From positions 1-14,175 of the forward strand of contig DAOUUT010000067.1 of the NCBI GenBank assembly GCA_030668025.1: a DNA stretch of 14,175 nt, written 5' to 3'. This document shows positions 1 through 7,297 of the stretch, in pieces. Each line of letters starts with the position of its first letter. Positions within the stretch are counted from its first letter, which is position 1. The notes under the pieces were generated by a model. It had not been told where the DNA came from, ran no database searches, and saw only the letters and a program-made list of their open reading frames with translations. Made by a program: the position numbers and the translations under genes. The DNA comes from Promethearchaeota archaeon (GTDB lineage Archaea > Asgardarchaeota > Lokiarchaeia > Sigynarchaeales > SOKP01).

Positions 1-606
1 ACCGGTGAAAATATAGAAGATGCGTTTAGCTTAATAGCTTACCATTATATAATGAAGAGCAAGGAAAGAGAGGAACAAAAATTAAAAAAGAGCCTAATGG
101 ACCAAATCACTTCGTTATTAAATAAAAGAGGAAAATTAATCCTCTCTTTTATTACTGAAAACCCATACTGGAGCCCTGGATTGCAGATCCTAAACGATGT
201 GAATATTTTATGCGAGTGTGAAAAATTAATAGATGATAAAGATAAAAGATTGTATGAATACTCCAACGGGCTAATTATTAAGAATTTTTTATTCGATAAC
301 ATTAATATTAAAGATTCAGATGGAGTTTGCGTTATATTTGACGCTCGAGATAAAACGCATATTGAACCAAAGTGGAAAGAAATTGTTGTTAATGTAATCC
401 AAAACCTTGGCGAAAATAAAGTTGCACTAATAGGTGTAAGAGTATCTGATAAGAGTGATTATTCAAATATTATGGAAGAATTTAATGTTAACGAATATCT
501 AGAAAAAAGTTTTATCTCTCTTTTATTTTTTAAGATTGGTTTCGAGTACCACTTGGAAATCTACGACCAACTTGAAGTAATGTTTAACACCATCATAAAC
601 ATCTAA
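1..606 (+). CDS. Small GTPase with C-terminal accessory domain (5' end missing)
   Basis: The reading frame is open from base 1, so the start lies outside the window. The first codons read TGENIEDAFSLIAYHYI, matching the last helix (after the G5 loop) of the GTPase domain in the 519-residue protein at 3876-5435. A charged K/E linker follows, then a domain of about 160 residues homologous to that protein's C-terminus. Shared blocks are W[NS]PG, SDGV..(L/I)FDARDK.HI...WK, VGVRVSD (IGVRVSD here) and MEEF. By homology the missing part should hold a Ras-like GTPase domain, perhaps preceded by a roadblock domain; that is inference. The C-terminal domain has no family name known to me. Its FDARDK-to-VRVSD spacing equals that between the FD and NKSD motifs of the adjacent GTPase domain, suggesting a degenerate GTPase fold. 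The last 55 bases of the gene are repeated at 3691. Confidence 0.85.
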   Translation, partial: TGENIEDAFSLIAYHYIMKSKEREEQKLKKSLMDQITSLLNKRGKLILSFITENPYWSPGLQILNDVNILCECEKLIDDKDKRLYEYSNGLIIKNFLFDNINIKDSDGVCVIFDARDKTHIEPKWKEIVVNVIQNLGENKVALIGVRVSDKSDYSNIMEEFNVNEYLEKSFISLLFFKIGFEYHLEIYDQLEVMFNTIINI

Positions 607-670
607 AATTTTCTCCAATATTTCTAATAATTAAAACTTTATAAATTGAAATAGCTACTTTTAAAAATAA
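552..670 (+). repeat. 119-bp direct repeat, copy 1 (gene 3' end plus downstream spacer)
   Basis: This segment matches 3691-3809 at 117 of 119 positions, with differences at 601/3740 and one A/G in the spacer. It starts inside the last codons of the first GTPase gene and runs 64 bp past the stop codon. Homology ends sharply on both sides. Copy 1 is in its functional place as the end of the coding sequence. Confidence 0.95.
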
Positions 671-720
671 AATATATTATTCCTTATTTTAAGAAATTAG
701 CACATTAAGAAATTGACAAA

Positions 721-730
721 AATTTAAATA
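721..730 (+). promoter_or_regulatory. Putative TATA box for the stand-alone GTPase gene
   Basis: The motif AATTTAAATA is a good match to an archaeal TATA element. It lies about 75 bp upstream of the preferred ATG at 803, in a gene-free spacer. This predicts a transcript start near 750-755 and a short leader. It is called by motif and position only. Confidence 0.4.
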
Positions 731-802
731 ATTTTTATTTATTAATTTATCACTTCTTAGTATTGAAATAAACAATGGAAAAGGTTGAGTTCTTTGGGAG
801 AA

Positions 803-1327
803 ATGGCGTATAAAATATGTATTTTTGGAGAAAGTGGAGTAGGGAAAACCACTTTAGGACGTCGTTATTTAAATGGTTATTTCGAAGAGGACATAAAACT
901 TACGATGGGTGCTGAACTTTTTGTGAAATATATAAATATAGAAAATATAAGAGTAGTTCTGCAAATTTGGGATTTTGGTGGCGAAGATAACTTTAAATTC
1001 CTATTACCTTTGTATTCTAAGGGATCATCTGGTGGAATTTTCATGTTTGATCTGAGTAATAAAGCGTCATTAAACCGTATCGATGGGTGGATCGAGATTT
1101 TTAAGAAAGGTTTAGCATCTAGTGAAAAGGAAATTCCAATATTATTAGTTGGGGGAAAATTAGATCTGCAAGATCAAATTGCTATAACTGAAAATGAAGC
1201 ACAAAACATCGTAAAAGAGCATAATCTTTATCAATATATCGAATGTTCATCTAAGACAGGAGCTAATGTTGAAATTATTTTTGAAACATTAGTAAGAGAT
1301 ATTTTGAGATTTCAGAATTTAATCTAA
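803..1327 (+). CDS. Stand-alone Rab/Ras-like small GTPase
   Basis: A single-domain small GTPase of 174 residues, the usual Ras/Rab length. Visible motifs are G1 GESGVGKT (9-16), a switch-I Thr34 in LTMGAELF, G3 WDFGGED (56-62), G4 GGKLD (117-121) and G5 CSSKTG (148-153). Two positions are non-canonical: the G4 Asn is replaced by Gly, and the catalytic Gln of switch II is Glu. No C-terminal cysteine is present, so prenyl anchoring is not expected. I chose ATG 803 because it places the P-loop at residue 9, as in Rab proteins, with GGGAG just upstream. A TTG at 785 would add six residues. It is followed after 94 bp by two membrane proteins carrying longin-like domains, which are plausible partners. 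The GTPase assignment is firm; its pathway is unknown. Confidence 0.92.
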   Translation: MAYKICIFGESGVGKTTLGRRYLNGYFEEDIKLTMGAELFVKYINIENIRVVLQIWDFGGEDNFKFLLPLYSKGSSGGIFMFDLSNKASLNRIDGWIEIFKKGLASSEKEIPILLVGGKLDLQDQIAITENEAQNIVKEHNLYQYIECSSKTGANVEIIFETLVRDILRFQNLI

Positions 1328-1421
1328 ATAATTAAATATTTCGCATTAATATTATACTTAAATTTGAGAGTCTTTTTATACCTATAAAAACTATTTGATT
1401 CTTTATTTTATGAGATAGCAA

Positions 1422-2555
1422 ATGCTTGTACAAATTGAATATGGTAAAGAACTACAATTTTTAGCTTATTTAGTTCCGGTAATAATGGGTATTCAATTAA
1501 CTATTTATTTTTATACTCAATATAAGAAACTTGAAGATGAGGATCTTCCGCTCAATATTGTTTTATTAGCATTTGGTTCGTTCATTTTATTCATCGTTAT
1601 TGGTCCTTTATTTATACAAATTGCCAGAAATTTTATCGTAAATGAGTTAATTTATGAGATTGTTTATAGAATTGGTTGGGTATTAGCTTTTTTTTCTACG
1701 ATAGCTTTTTCAAGATTCATTATCCGAGAGGAATTTTCTTTAATTATTAATTTAAAAGTTGCTAAAACTTTATTAGTGCTAAATTGTATACCAATTTTTT
1801 GCGTTTTTATTTTACCCTCATTACTTTCTCCACTCTTTATCGGAAGCATTTCTTTTGTTGTACTGAATGGTTTATATATAATTAGATTTCAAATAATATT
1901 GATTCAAAAATCAATAGGAAAGATAAGAACAAAAATTAGATTTTTTTTCATTGGAGCATTGATCAGTCTTGTCGCATTAGTTTTTGCTATAATAGTGGGA
2001 TTACGTGCCTTACCTCCGATTATTAATGAGATTGTGTATTTTACAGGTGTATTGGTTCTATTTATAGGTTTCTTAATAATATATTTCTCTGTTTACAATT
2101 TTCCTCCTTTTTATGAATTTGAGTGGCGTGAGAATCTTATTAAACTATTCATTTTTAACTCCAAAGATTTTAACACCTTATATCATTTGGATTTAGTTAA
2201 AAATACTCATTCAAATAATCAATCAGAAAACATTAATGGGATTTTTTCAAAAGGAATATCTGGAATTGAAAAAATAATTACATTAATTACGGATACAAAG
2301 ACAGAGCGAATAAATAAAATACAGCAGGACGATTTTCTAATTATGTTTGAGTACGGAAATGTTCATTTATCATTAATCTATGTTTTTATTGTAAAAAAGG
2401 ATTTAATTAGTTCAAAACATTTATTAAAAATCGTTAGAATACGATTTGAATCATTTTTCAAGGAAATACTATTGAATTTAGATAATATTGATGAAGATCA
2501 AGAAAAAATATTTATTAGCTTTAATAATATAATGGAAAAAATATTACAGGGATGA
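1422..2555 (+). CDS. Seven-span membrane protein with C-terminal longin/roadblock-like domain
   Basis: The 377 residues divide in two. Residues 10-228 hold about seven hydrophobic spans (roughly 10-33, 44-69, 77-101, 113-135, 137-162, 173-196, 202-226). After the junction PPFYEFEW (228-235) comes a soluble domain (238-352). It reads as strand-strand (IKLFIFNSKDFNTLYHLDL), helix (GISGIEKIITLIT), two or three strands (FLIMFEYG, HLSLIYVFIVKK) and a long amphipathic helix. That order fits a longin or roadblock-type fold. Such domains bind or regulate small GTPases in MglA/MglB, Ragulator and SRX systems. Positive charges in the loops and an odd number of spans suggest an outside N-terminus and the domain in the cytoplasm. 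It lies between GTPase genes and 50 bp before a paralogue. I recognise no named family; the fold call is from pattern, not a search. Confidence 0.8.
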   Translation: MLVQIEYGKELQFLAYLVPVIMGIQLTIYFYTQYKKLEDEDLPLNIVLLAFGSFILFIVIGPLFIQIARNFIVNELIYEIVYRIGWVLAFFSTIAFSRFIIREEFSLIINLKVAKTLLVLNCIPIFCVFILPSLLSPLFIGSISFVVLNGLYIIRFQIILIQKSIGKIRTKIRFFFIGALISLVALVFAIIVGLRALPPIINEIVYFTGVLVLFIGFLIIYFSVYNFPPFYEFEWRENLIKLFIFNSKDFNTLYHLDLVKNTHSNNQSENINGIFSKGISGIEKIITLITDTKTERINKIQQDDFLIMFEYGNVHLSLIYVFIVKKDLISSKHLLKIVRIRFESFFKEILLNLDNIDEDQEKIFISFNNIMEKILQG

Positions 2556-2604
2556 TAAAATTATTTTTCCTATAACAGATCAACTAAGATTTACAACTTT
2601 AATA

Positions 2605-3669
2605 TTGGAATGGATCTTCATCGTTTTGTGCTTTGAATTAGGAGTGTATCTTCTAATAAAATATAAAATGCAACCAGCGCAGATTAAAAATTCACAGGAT
2701 ATTGGATTTTCCGCGCAATTTTATGGAATTTCGATTATGAAATTCTTCCTATTAATAGGTGATTATTATGCTATTGGAACGATAATGTCCCCATTTTTAA
2801 TTTGGTCAAGTGGGAGTTTTAGATTTCTATTTTTAAATTTTGGATATTTATCTATAAATATTGGATTCTTACTGTTTACTTTTTATATGGAAAAATATAA
2901 AAAATTCTTTTTAAAAAAATATTTTTTCACTTTTTGCTTCTTAATACAAATTTTTATTTTCATTTCTATGGTTTTAATTGACCTTTTTAGTATTATTTAT
3001 CTTTCAATTTTAATATTACCGCTTTTCATCATATTTCTACTTATCTATACTAAAGATTTTGATAAACAAGTTAAAAAACAAAAATTACTTCCTAAAGGTG
3101 GTTTGAAAATGAGATTCCCAATTCTACTTTTGTTATTTGGTCATATACTTACAATAGATTTTGTTTGTTGCTATTTTGGATTTATTACTAGATTACCGGG
3201 AATCAGTATGCAGCTTATCGCCATTGGCTTGCTTTTTAAAAGGTTCAGAAATATTGTTCCCTTTTTTGAATTTAACTGGCAAGATAAAATCGAAAATATA
3301 TATATTTTGAATAGAGATGGGATTAATCTATATAGCAAATCTTTTTTAGAAGAAAGAAAAACAATTGACGAGCATTTCATATCTGGAGTATTGTCTTCAA
3401 TAAATATTATGCTTAATGAATTAATGAATACTAAAGAAAATAAAATTTCGATCATTAAGAAGAAGAATAAAACAGTGACTATTTTTACAAGTGTTTATAT
3501 TATTGGTGTACTAGTTAGCACAGAGGAACTAGAATTTTTTAAATATAACCTTAAGAGATTGGTTTTAAAAATTGAAATGCTCTATAGAAACCTACTAATC
3601 AATTGGGATGGAGATAGAACCAAATTTTATCCAGTAAAGGATATTGTGACTGATATCTTTTCAATGTAA
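2605..3669 (+). CDS. Seven-span membrane protein with longin/roadblock-like domain (paralogue)
   Basis: This 354-residue protein has the same architecture as the gene before it. It has about seven hydrophobic spans (2-19, 37-66, 73-95, 106-127, 128-148, 170-193 and a shorter 198-212). The same junction signature, VPFFEFNW (218-225), is followed by a soluble domain (229-335) with strands IENIYILNRDGINLYSK, a helix HFISGVLSSINIMLNELM, strands VTIFTSVYIIGVLVS and a long helix. Full-length identity to the neighbour looks low, so the duplication is old and the junction and domain are what is conserved. The start is a TTG: the next Met (residue 22) would remove the first span, and no in-frame ATG lies upstream in the spacer. 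The 49-bp gap suggests one transcript with the preceding gene. Function unknown; a receptor role is inference. Confidence 0.78.
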   Translation: MEWIFIVLCFELGVYLLIKYKMQPAQIKNSQDIGFSAQFYGISIMKFFLLIGDYYAIGTIMSPFLIWSSGSFRFLFLNFGYLSINIGFLLFTFYMEKYKKFFLKKYFFTFCFLIQIFIFISMVLIDLFSIIYLSILILPLFIIFLLIYTKDFDKQVKKQKLLPKGGLKMRFPILLLLFGHILTIDFVCCYFGFITRLPGISMQLIAIGLLFKRFRNIVPFFEFNWQDKIENIYILNRDGINLYSKSFLEERKTIDEHFISGVLSSINIMLNELMNTKENKISIIKKKNKTVTIFTSVYIIGVLVSTEELEFFKYNLKRLVLKIEMLYRNLLINWDGDRTKFYPVKDIVTDIFSM

Positions 3670-3690
3670 ATATATTCTTTCTAATTCTCT

Positions 3691-3809
3691 CTTGGAAATC
3701 TACGACCAACTTGAAGTAATGTTTAACACCATCATAAACCTCTAAAATTTTCTCCAATATTTCTAATAGTTAAAACTTTATAAATTGAAATAGCTACTTT
3801 TAAAAATAA
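3691..3809 (+). pseudogene. 119-bp direct repeat, copy 2: orphan 3' fragment of a GTPase gene
   Basis: Identical at 117 of 119 positions to 552-670. Read in the same frame it gives the last 17 residues of the first GTPase protein (LEIYDQLEVMFNTIIN plus Leu) and the stop codon, followed by the same spacer. No upstream coding part is attached. It is either the displaced original 3' end left when a 3-kb segment arrived, or the remnant of a deleted duplicate gene. The high identity points to a fairly recent event. Confidence 0.9.
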
Positions 3810-3861
3810 GTTATGTTATAATAAAGATAAATAGAAATTCCGTTTAATATTATTCACATTT

Positions 3862-3867
3862 GAAGGT
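3862..3867 (+). promoter_or_regulatory. Ribosome binding site selecting a TTG start
   Basis: GAAGGT lies 8 nt before TTG 3876 and is the only good Shine-Dalgarno-like match there. It supports the TTG as the true start, which also gives an intact first roadblock helix. Confidence 0.55.
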
Positions 3868-3875
3868 AGATTCGA

Positions 3876-5435
3876 TTGTTTATTAACAGAAATCAACTTT
3901 TTAAGGATATTTTAAGTCATTTTTTAGAGAGATTTAGAGATGTTGAAGCGATTATCGTCTCCGATGTTGAAGGTTTAATTATTGCGGGAGATAAAAGAAA
4001 AGATATTGATTTCGAAATTGTATCTGTTTTAACTACACTAATAAACCCGATTTTAGAAAGGATTCGTAATGATTTCTCTTTCAAGAAATTCGGAACTGCC
4101 TCGTTCGATACAGACGAATACCGTTTATTTTTTGTAACTATTGACGAGGAGAGAATATTAAGTATCATTTTTAACAGTATGGCTTCAATAGAAAAAGTCG
4201 CACCATATACTTACTTTTTAGCAGAGAAAACAGCTCAAATACTAAACGCCCAAGCGGGTGATTCAATACAATTAACAATTCCCGATTTTGATAATGAAGC
4301 TGAAAGACATGAAATGTTAAAGGCAGCAATATGTCCATCTGAATTCATTGAATGTGGTAAATATTCTTTTAAGTTCGTAATTGTTGGTGATCATGAGGTT
4401 GGAAAAACATCATTGATTCGACAATTTGTAGAGCGTAGGTTTTCACACGATTATAGAGCCACGATTGGCTTAAATATTTTAGCACATAATTTTGATTTTG
4501 AAGGAAATGAGATAGGTGTTCAGTTATGGGACATTGGTGCCCAAGATTACTTTAAACGCTTTCGCAAGATATATTACGCTGGGGCTGAAGCTGCTTTTAT
4601 TGTTTTTGATCTTTCTAGAAGAGAATCTTTTGAAAATATTAAGAGTTGGTATAAAGAAATATCTGAACTTATCGAAGAAACAAATATTCCCATGGTGATT
4701 ATTGGTAACAAAAGCGATTTGACCGAACAACGATTAATATCTAAGGAAGAAGGAGAAGAATTAGCCAAATCGATATCTGAAACTGGCTCATCCTATATAG
4801 AAACGAGTGCACTTACGGGAAATAATGTTAAAGACGCATTTGAATTAATTGCTTATCATTATATCGTAAAAAGTAAAAAAAAGGAAAAAGATAGAATCAA
4901 AGAAGATTTAATAGAAGCGATCGATTCCGCTTTAAAAGAGTTGATTATATTGGAATTAACTTTTATTACTTATAGCTTTAGCTGGAACCCTGGATTCCAT
5001 ACTATATTGGATATCGAAAAACTCGGTGATTATTCTAAGATAAAAGATAGCAGCGAAGAAAAATTATACACTTATAAGAACGGAGTGATCTTAAGTAGTT
5101 ATCTTTACGATAAATTTATCCTCTCGAATTCTGACGGTGTTTTTTGTTTGTTTGACGCTAGAGATAAAGAACACATCGATACTAATTGGAAGGATATTTT
5201 AATTCAAATTATTCAAAAAATTAGAAAAAAAAGGACAATTATCGTTGGAGTTCGAGTCTCTGACGACAAAAACTGGTCCCAATTAATGGAAGAATTTGTT
5301 ATTGACAAAGATTTAGAAGAAAAGGTTGTTTCAATAATGTTTCTCAAAATTGGTTCTGATTACAGGGAAAAAATATACGATTACCTTACGATCTTTTTAA
5401 ATACTATTATCAACACGCGAAATTTAAAATTCTAA
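3876..5435 (+). CDS. Roadblock-GTPase fusion with degenerate GTPase-like C-terminal domain
   Basis: Three domains are visible in 519 residues. Residues 5-125 form a roadblock/LC7 domain (helix LFKDILSHFLERF, strands AIIVSDVEGLIIAG and RLFFVTIDEERILSIIFN, closing helix). Residues 163-332 are a Ras-like GTPase with G1 GDHEVGKTS (171-179), switch-I Thr196, G3 WDIGAQD (218-224), G4 NKSD (278-281) and G5 ETSALTG (309-315). In G3 the normally invariant Gly before Gln is Ala, with Gly one place earlier. Residues 356-515 match the C-terminus of the gene at the window start. There, F426-D463 repeats the spacing of F244-D281 in the GTPase domain (38 residues each), with VRVSD in place of NKSD, so this may be a pseudo-GTPase without a P-loop. 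The start is TTG with an SD. Roadblock-GTPase fusions are typical of Asgard archaea. The target process is unknown. Confidence 0.92.
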   Translation: MFINRNQLFKDILSHFLERFRDVEAIIVSDVEGLIIAGDKRKDIDFEIVSVLTTLINPILERIRNDFSFKKFGTASFDTDEYRLFFVTIDEERILSIIFNSMASIEKVAPYTYFLAEKTAQILNAQAGDSIQLTIPDFDNEAERHEMLKAAICPSEFIECGKYSFKFVIVGDHEVGKTSLIRQFVERRFSHDYRATIGLNILAHNFDFEGNEIGVQLWDIGAQDYFKRFRKIYYAGAEAAFIVFDLSRRESFENIKSWYKEISELIEETNIPMVIIGNKSDLTEQRLISKEEGEELAKSISETGSSYIETSALTGNNVKDAFELIAYHYIVKSKKKEKDRIKEDLIEAIDSALKELIILELTFITYSFSWNPGFHTILDIEKLGDYSKIKDSSEEKLYTYKNGVILSSYLYDKFILSNSDGVFCLFDARDKEHIDTNWKDILIQIIQKIRKKRTIIVGVRVSDDKNWSQLMEEFVIDKDLEEKVVSIMFLKIGSDYREKIYDYLTIFLNTIINTRNLKF

Positions 5436-5439
5436 AATA

Positions 5440-6504
5440 TTACTTTTTCAACCTACTTTTTAATTGTTTGGCGATTAAATCGCCCATTTCCTTGGTTGAG
5501 AGTGTTTTTAAATTTTCGTTTTTTATGTCTACAGTTCTCCCTCTTTTTAGGGCTTCTTCTACGGCTTTATCAACTTCGTTTCCTAATTCAAATGAATTAA
5601 ACGACTCCTGCAGCATTAATTTTACGCTTAAAATCGTACCAATAGGGTTAGCTATGCCTTTTCCGGCGATATCGGGAGCAGAACCATGAATGGGCTCGTA
5701 CATAGATACTTTTCCCGGATTAATATTCCCACTGGAACCCATTCCTAAACTTCCAATTAAGAAAGCCCCTTCGTCACTAATTATATCTCCAAACATATTT
5801 CCTGTGACTACAGTTTGGAATCTATGAGGTGCTCTTATTAACCACTGGGTAAATGCATCGATGTATATATCTTCTGTTTCTATATTTGAATAGTTTTCAC
5901 TCATTTCGTGAAAAATCTTTCTCCATAATTTACTTGTGTTCAAAAGATTTGCCTTATCAACGGATGTAATAATTTTATGGCCCTTTCTTTTTGCAAATTC
6001 AAATGCAAACTTAATAATCCGCTCGCAACCGTCTCTGGTGTAAAGCATTAGGTTATCTGCTGAATCCTCTCCTAAATTACCAACATTCTTATAAAGTCCT
6101 TCAGTATTTTCCCTCACAAAAGTAATGTCAATACCCTTTCCTATAAATTCTTCTTTCAATGGACATTTCTCGCGAAGTACATCATATAATTTGACGGGTC
6201 TCAAATTAACATATAGATCTAAACCTTGCCGAATTTTCATAATAGCACTTTCCGCTACACCGGGGGGCAAATCAGGTAAACCAAGAGCCCCAAACAATAG
6301 TGCATCAGAATTTTTAATGGTGTCAAATGATTTTTCAGGAAGGTTGGTACCAAATACTTTCCAAACTTCGCCTCCTGCTGGTGCGTCTTTAAATTCAAAA
6401 TCATAGTCAGTCAACTCTGAAACTATCTTGAGAATTTTAATTCCTTCGTTCACGACTTCGGGACCGCAACCATCACCACGAGTGATTGCTATTATTTTCT
6501 TCAT
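5440..6504 (-). CDS. leuB: 3-Isopropylmalate dehydrogenase-like NAD-dependent beta-decarboxylating dehydrogenase
   Basis: Its 354 residues match the length of the isopropylmalate/isocitrate dehydrogenase family. Visible motifs are GDGCGPEV (10-17), substrate arginines R92 and R102 in RQGLDLYVNLRPVK and R131 in FVRENTEGLY, Tyr138, Lys184 in SVDKANLL, metal-binding Asp216, Asp240 and Asp244 in GDIISDE, and HGSAPDIAGKGIANP (273-287). Asp278 is the residue associated with NAD preference. E85, I88 and M89 occupy the positions that contact the isopropyl group in leucine-pathway enzymes, so I favour 3-isopropylmalate (or a related 3-alkylmalate) over isocitrate. No other leu genes lie in the window, so the substrate is not certain. 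An AGGT ribosome site sits 6 nt upstream of the ATG. It converges on the GTPase fusion gene with a 4-bp gap. Confidence 0.85.
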   Translation of the reverse strand: MKKIIAITRGDGCGPEVVNEGIKILKIVSELTDYDFEFKDAPAGGEVWKVFGTNLPEKSFDTIKNSDALLFGALGLPDLPPGVAESAIMKIRQGLDLYVNLRPVKLYDVLREKCPLKEEFIGKGIDITFVRENTEGLYKNVGNLGEDSADNLMLYTRDGCERIIKFAFEFAKRKGHKIITSVDKANLLNTSKLWRKIFHEMSENYSNIETEDIYIDAFTQWLIRAPHRFQTVVTGNMFGDIISDEGAFLIGSLGMGSSGNINPGKVSMYEPIHGSAPDIAGKGIANPIGTILSVKLMLQESFNSFELGNEVDKAVEEALKRGRTVDIKNENLKTLSTKEMGDLIAKQLKSRLKK

Positions 6505-6554
6505 ACAATTACCTATTATATTTTTAGAAATTTACTTAATATTTATAATAGAAG

Positions 6555-6562
6555 ATTTAAAT
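6555..6562. promoter_or_regulatory. Palindromic TATA-like box in the divergent spacer
   Basis: ATTTAAAT is a perfect palindrome about midway in the 106-bp spacer between the minus-strand dehydrogenase and the plus-strand small membrane protein, about 50 bp from each ATG. It could serve either or both genes. A second AT-rich candidate for the minus gene lies at about 6536-6550. Confidence 0.3.
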
Positions 6563-6610
6563 ACTATTCTTAATTCTTCTTGTTTAAATTTATATTCATG
6601 GTTATTAAAA

Positions 6611-6892
6611 ATGTCGTCGTCAGCTGATAGTTTTTTTGAGGTATTTTTTACAATTACTATTTTTGTCGTCTTCACTGGAGCTTTATTTGTAACATTTATT
6701 GCTCCAATGAATGTCTTACCAGGAAACATTCTATTTCCTAAATATGTCGAAGTTTGTGATCCAAGATGTCACATGGTTGAAATTCCCATTAACATCCTCT
6801 GGGGTGGACTGATTAACGGTGCCGTTTATGGAGTATTAGGAGCGATGGGATATTTAGGTGTTCGTTCGATCTGGAGAAAGTTAAAGAAATGA
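6611..6892 (+). CDS. Small two-span membrane protein with a CDPRC motif
   Basis: I do not recognise this 93-residue protein. It has a hydrophobic span at about 9-31 (FFEVFFTITIFVVFTGALFV), a loop with a CxxxC pair (CDPRC, 49-53, followed by His54), a second span rich in small residues (61-85) and a basic tail RSIWRKLKK. The two cysteines and histidine could bind metal or form a disulfide. The tail suggests that the C-terminus is cytoplasmic, so the N-terminus would be too and the Cys loop would lie outside. The frame extends upstream to 6428, but that part overlaps the dehydrogenase gene on the other strand. ATG 6611 is the sensible start, with no clear Shine-Dalgarno site and possibly a short leader. 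Confidence 0.65.
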   Translation: MSSSADSFFEVFFTITIFVVFTGALFVTFIAPMNVLPGNILFPKYVEVCDPRCHMVEIPINILWGGLINGAVYGVLGAMGYLGVRSIWRKLKK

Positions 6893-7297
6893 AAAAATTA
6901 AATGTTGATTAATAATCTAATATTTAAAATTTTAAATCAATTTAAGTGCTATCTAAACAAAATCAAGAAGATAACAAAATCTTTGAAATTATTAACTTTT
7001 ATCCACAAATTCTTTTAATTATTTACATTTTAATCAAAGCCAATTCATTTTCGCTATGCTTAAATCTACATCGCCTACATTTTTCAAAATAAAAAAAGAT
7101 CTCTGATCTAAAAGCTCAGAAGCACCCCTCCCGCTTTTCTTCTCTAACATCGCAATTTTGTCGATTGGATGAAATTATTAACCGAAACATATCCTATCAA
7201 AAATATTACGCAAGTTTTAAATATTTAAAAGAAAATATATAATATAATAAGGTTCAAATTGAAAAATGTGAACTTTAGAAAAAAATATTAAAAAAGT
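6893..7297. other. Intergenic stretch, no confident gene
   Basis: About 400 bp of AT-rich DNA between the small membrane protein and the histone-like gene. I see no convincing coding frame; the longest are about 24 codons. It contains a less AT-rich island at about 7110-7155, a hairpin plus T-run in the minus-strand sense at 7091-7109, and TATA-like sequence for the histone-like gene at about 7215-7223 (TTTTAAATA). Confidence 0.5.
7091..7109 (-). terminator. Hairpin plus T-tract on the minus strand
   Basis: On the minus strand this reads AGATC-AGA-GATCT followed by six T. That is a perfect 5-bp stem, 3-nt loop and U-run, a shape able to end a transcript. No minus-strand gene is evident just upstream (7110-7300), so it may end a small RNA or be chance. 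Confidence 0.3.

Noticed and set aside
785..802. TTG start at 785 for the stand-alone GTPase
   Set aside because: It adds six residues (MSSLGE) before a normal Rab-like N-terminus; ATG 803 has GGGAG close upstream and gives the usual P-loop position.
671..3690. Insertion sequence or integrase-bearing element
   Set aside because: No transposase, integrase or terminal inverted repeats were seen; only the direct repeats support movement.
6428..6610. Longer N-terminus for the small membrane protein
   Set aside because: It would overlap the dehydrogenase gene on the other strand and adds a sequence unlike the rest; ATG 6611 explains the conserved-looking part.
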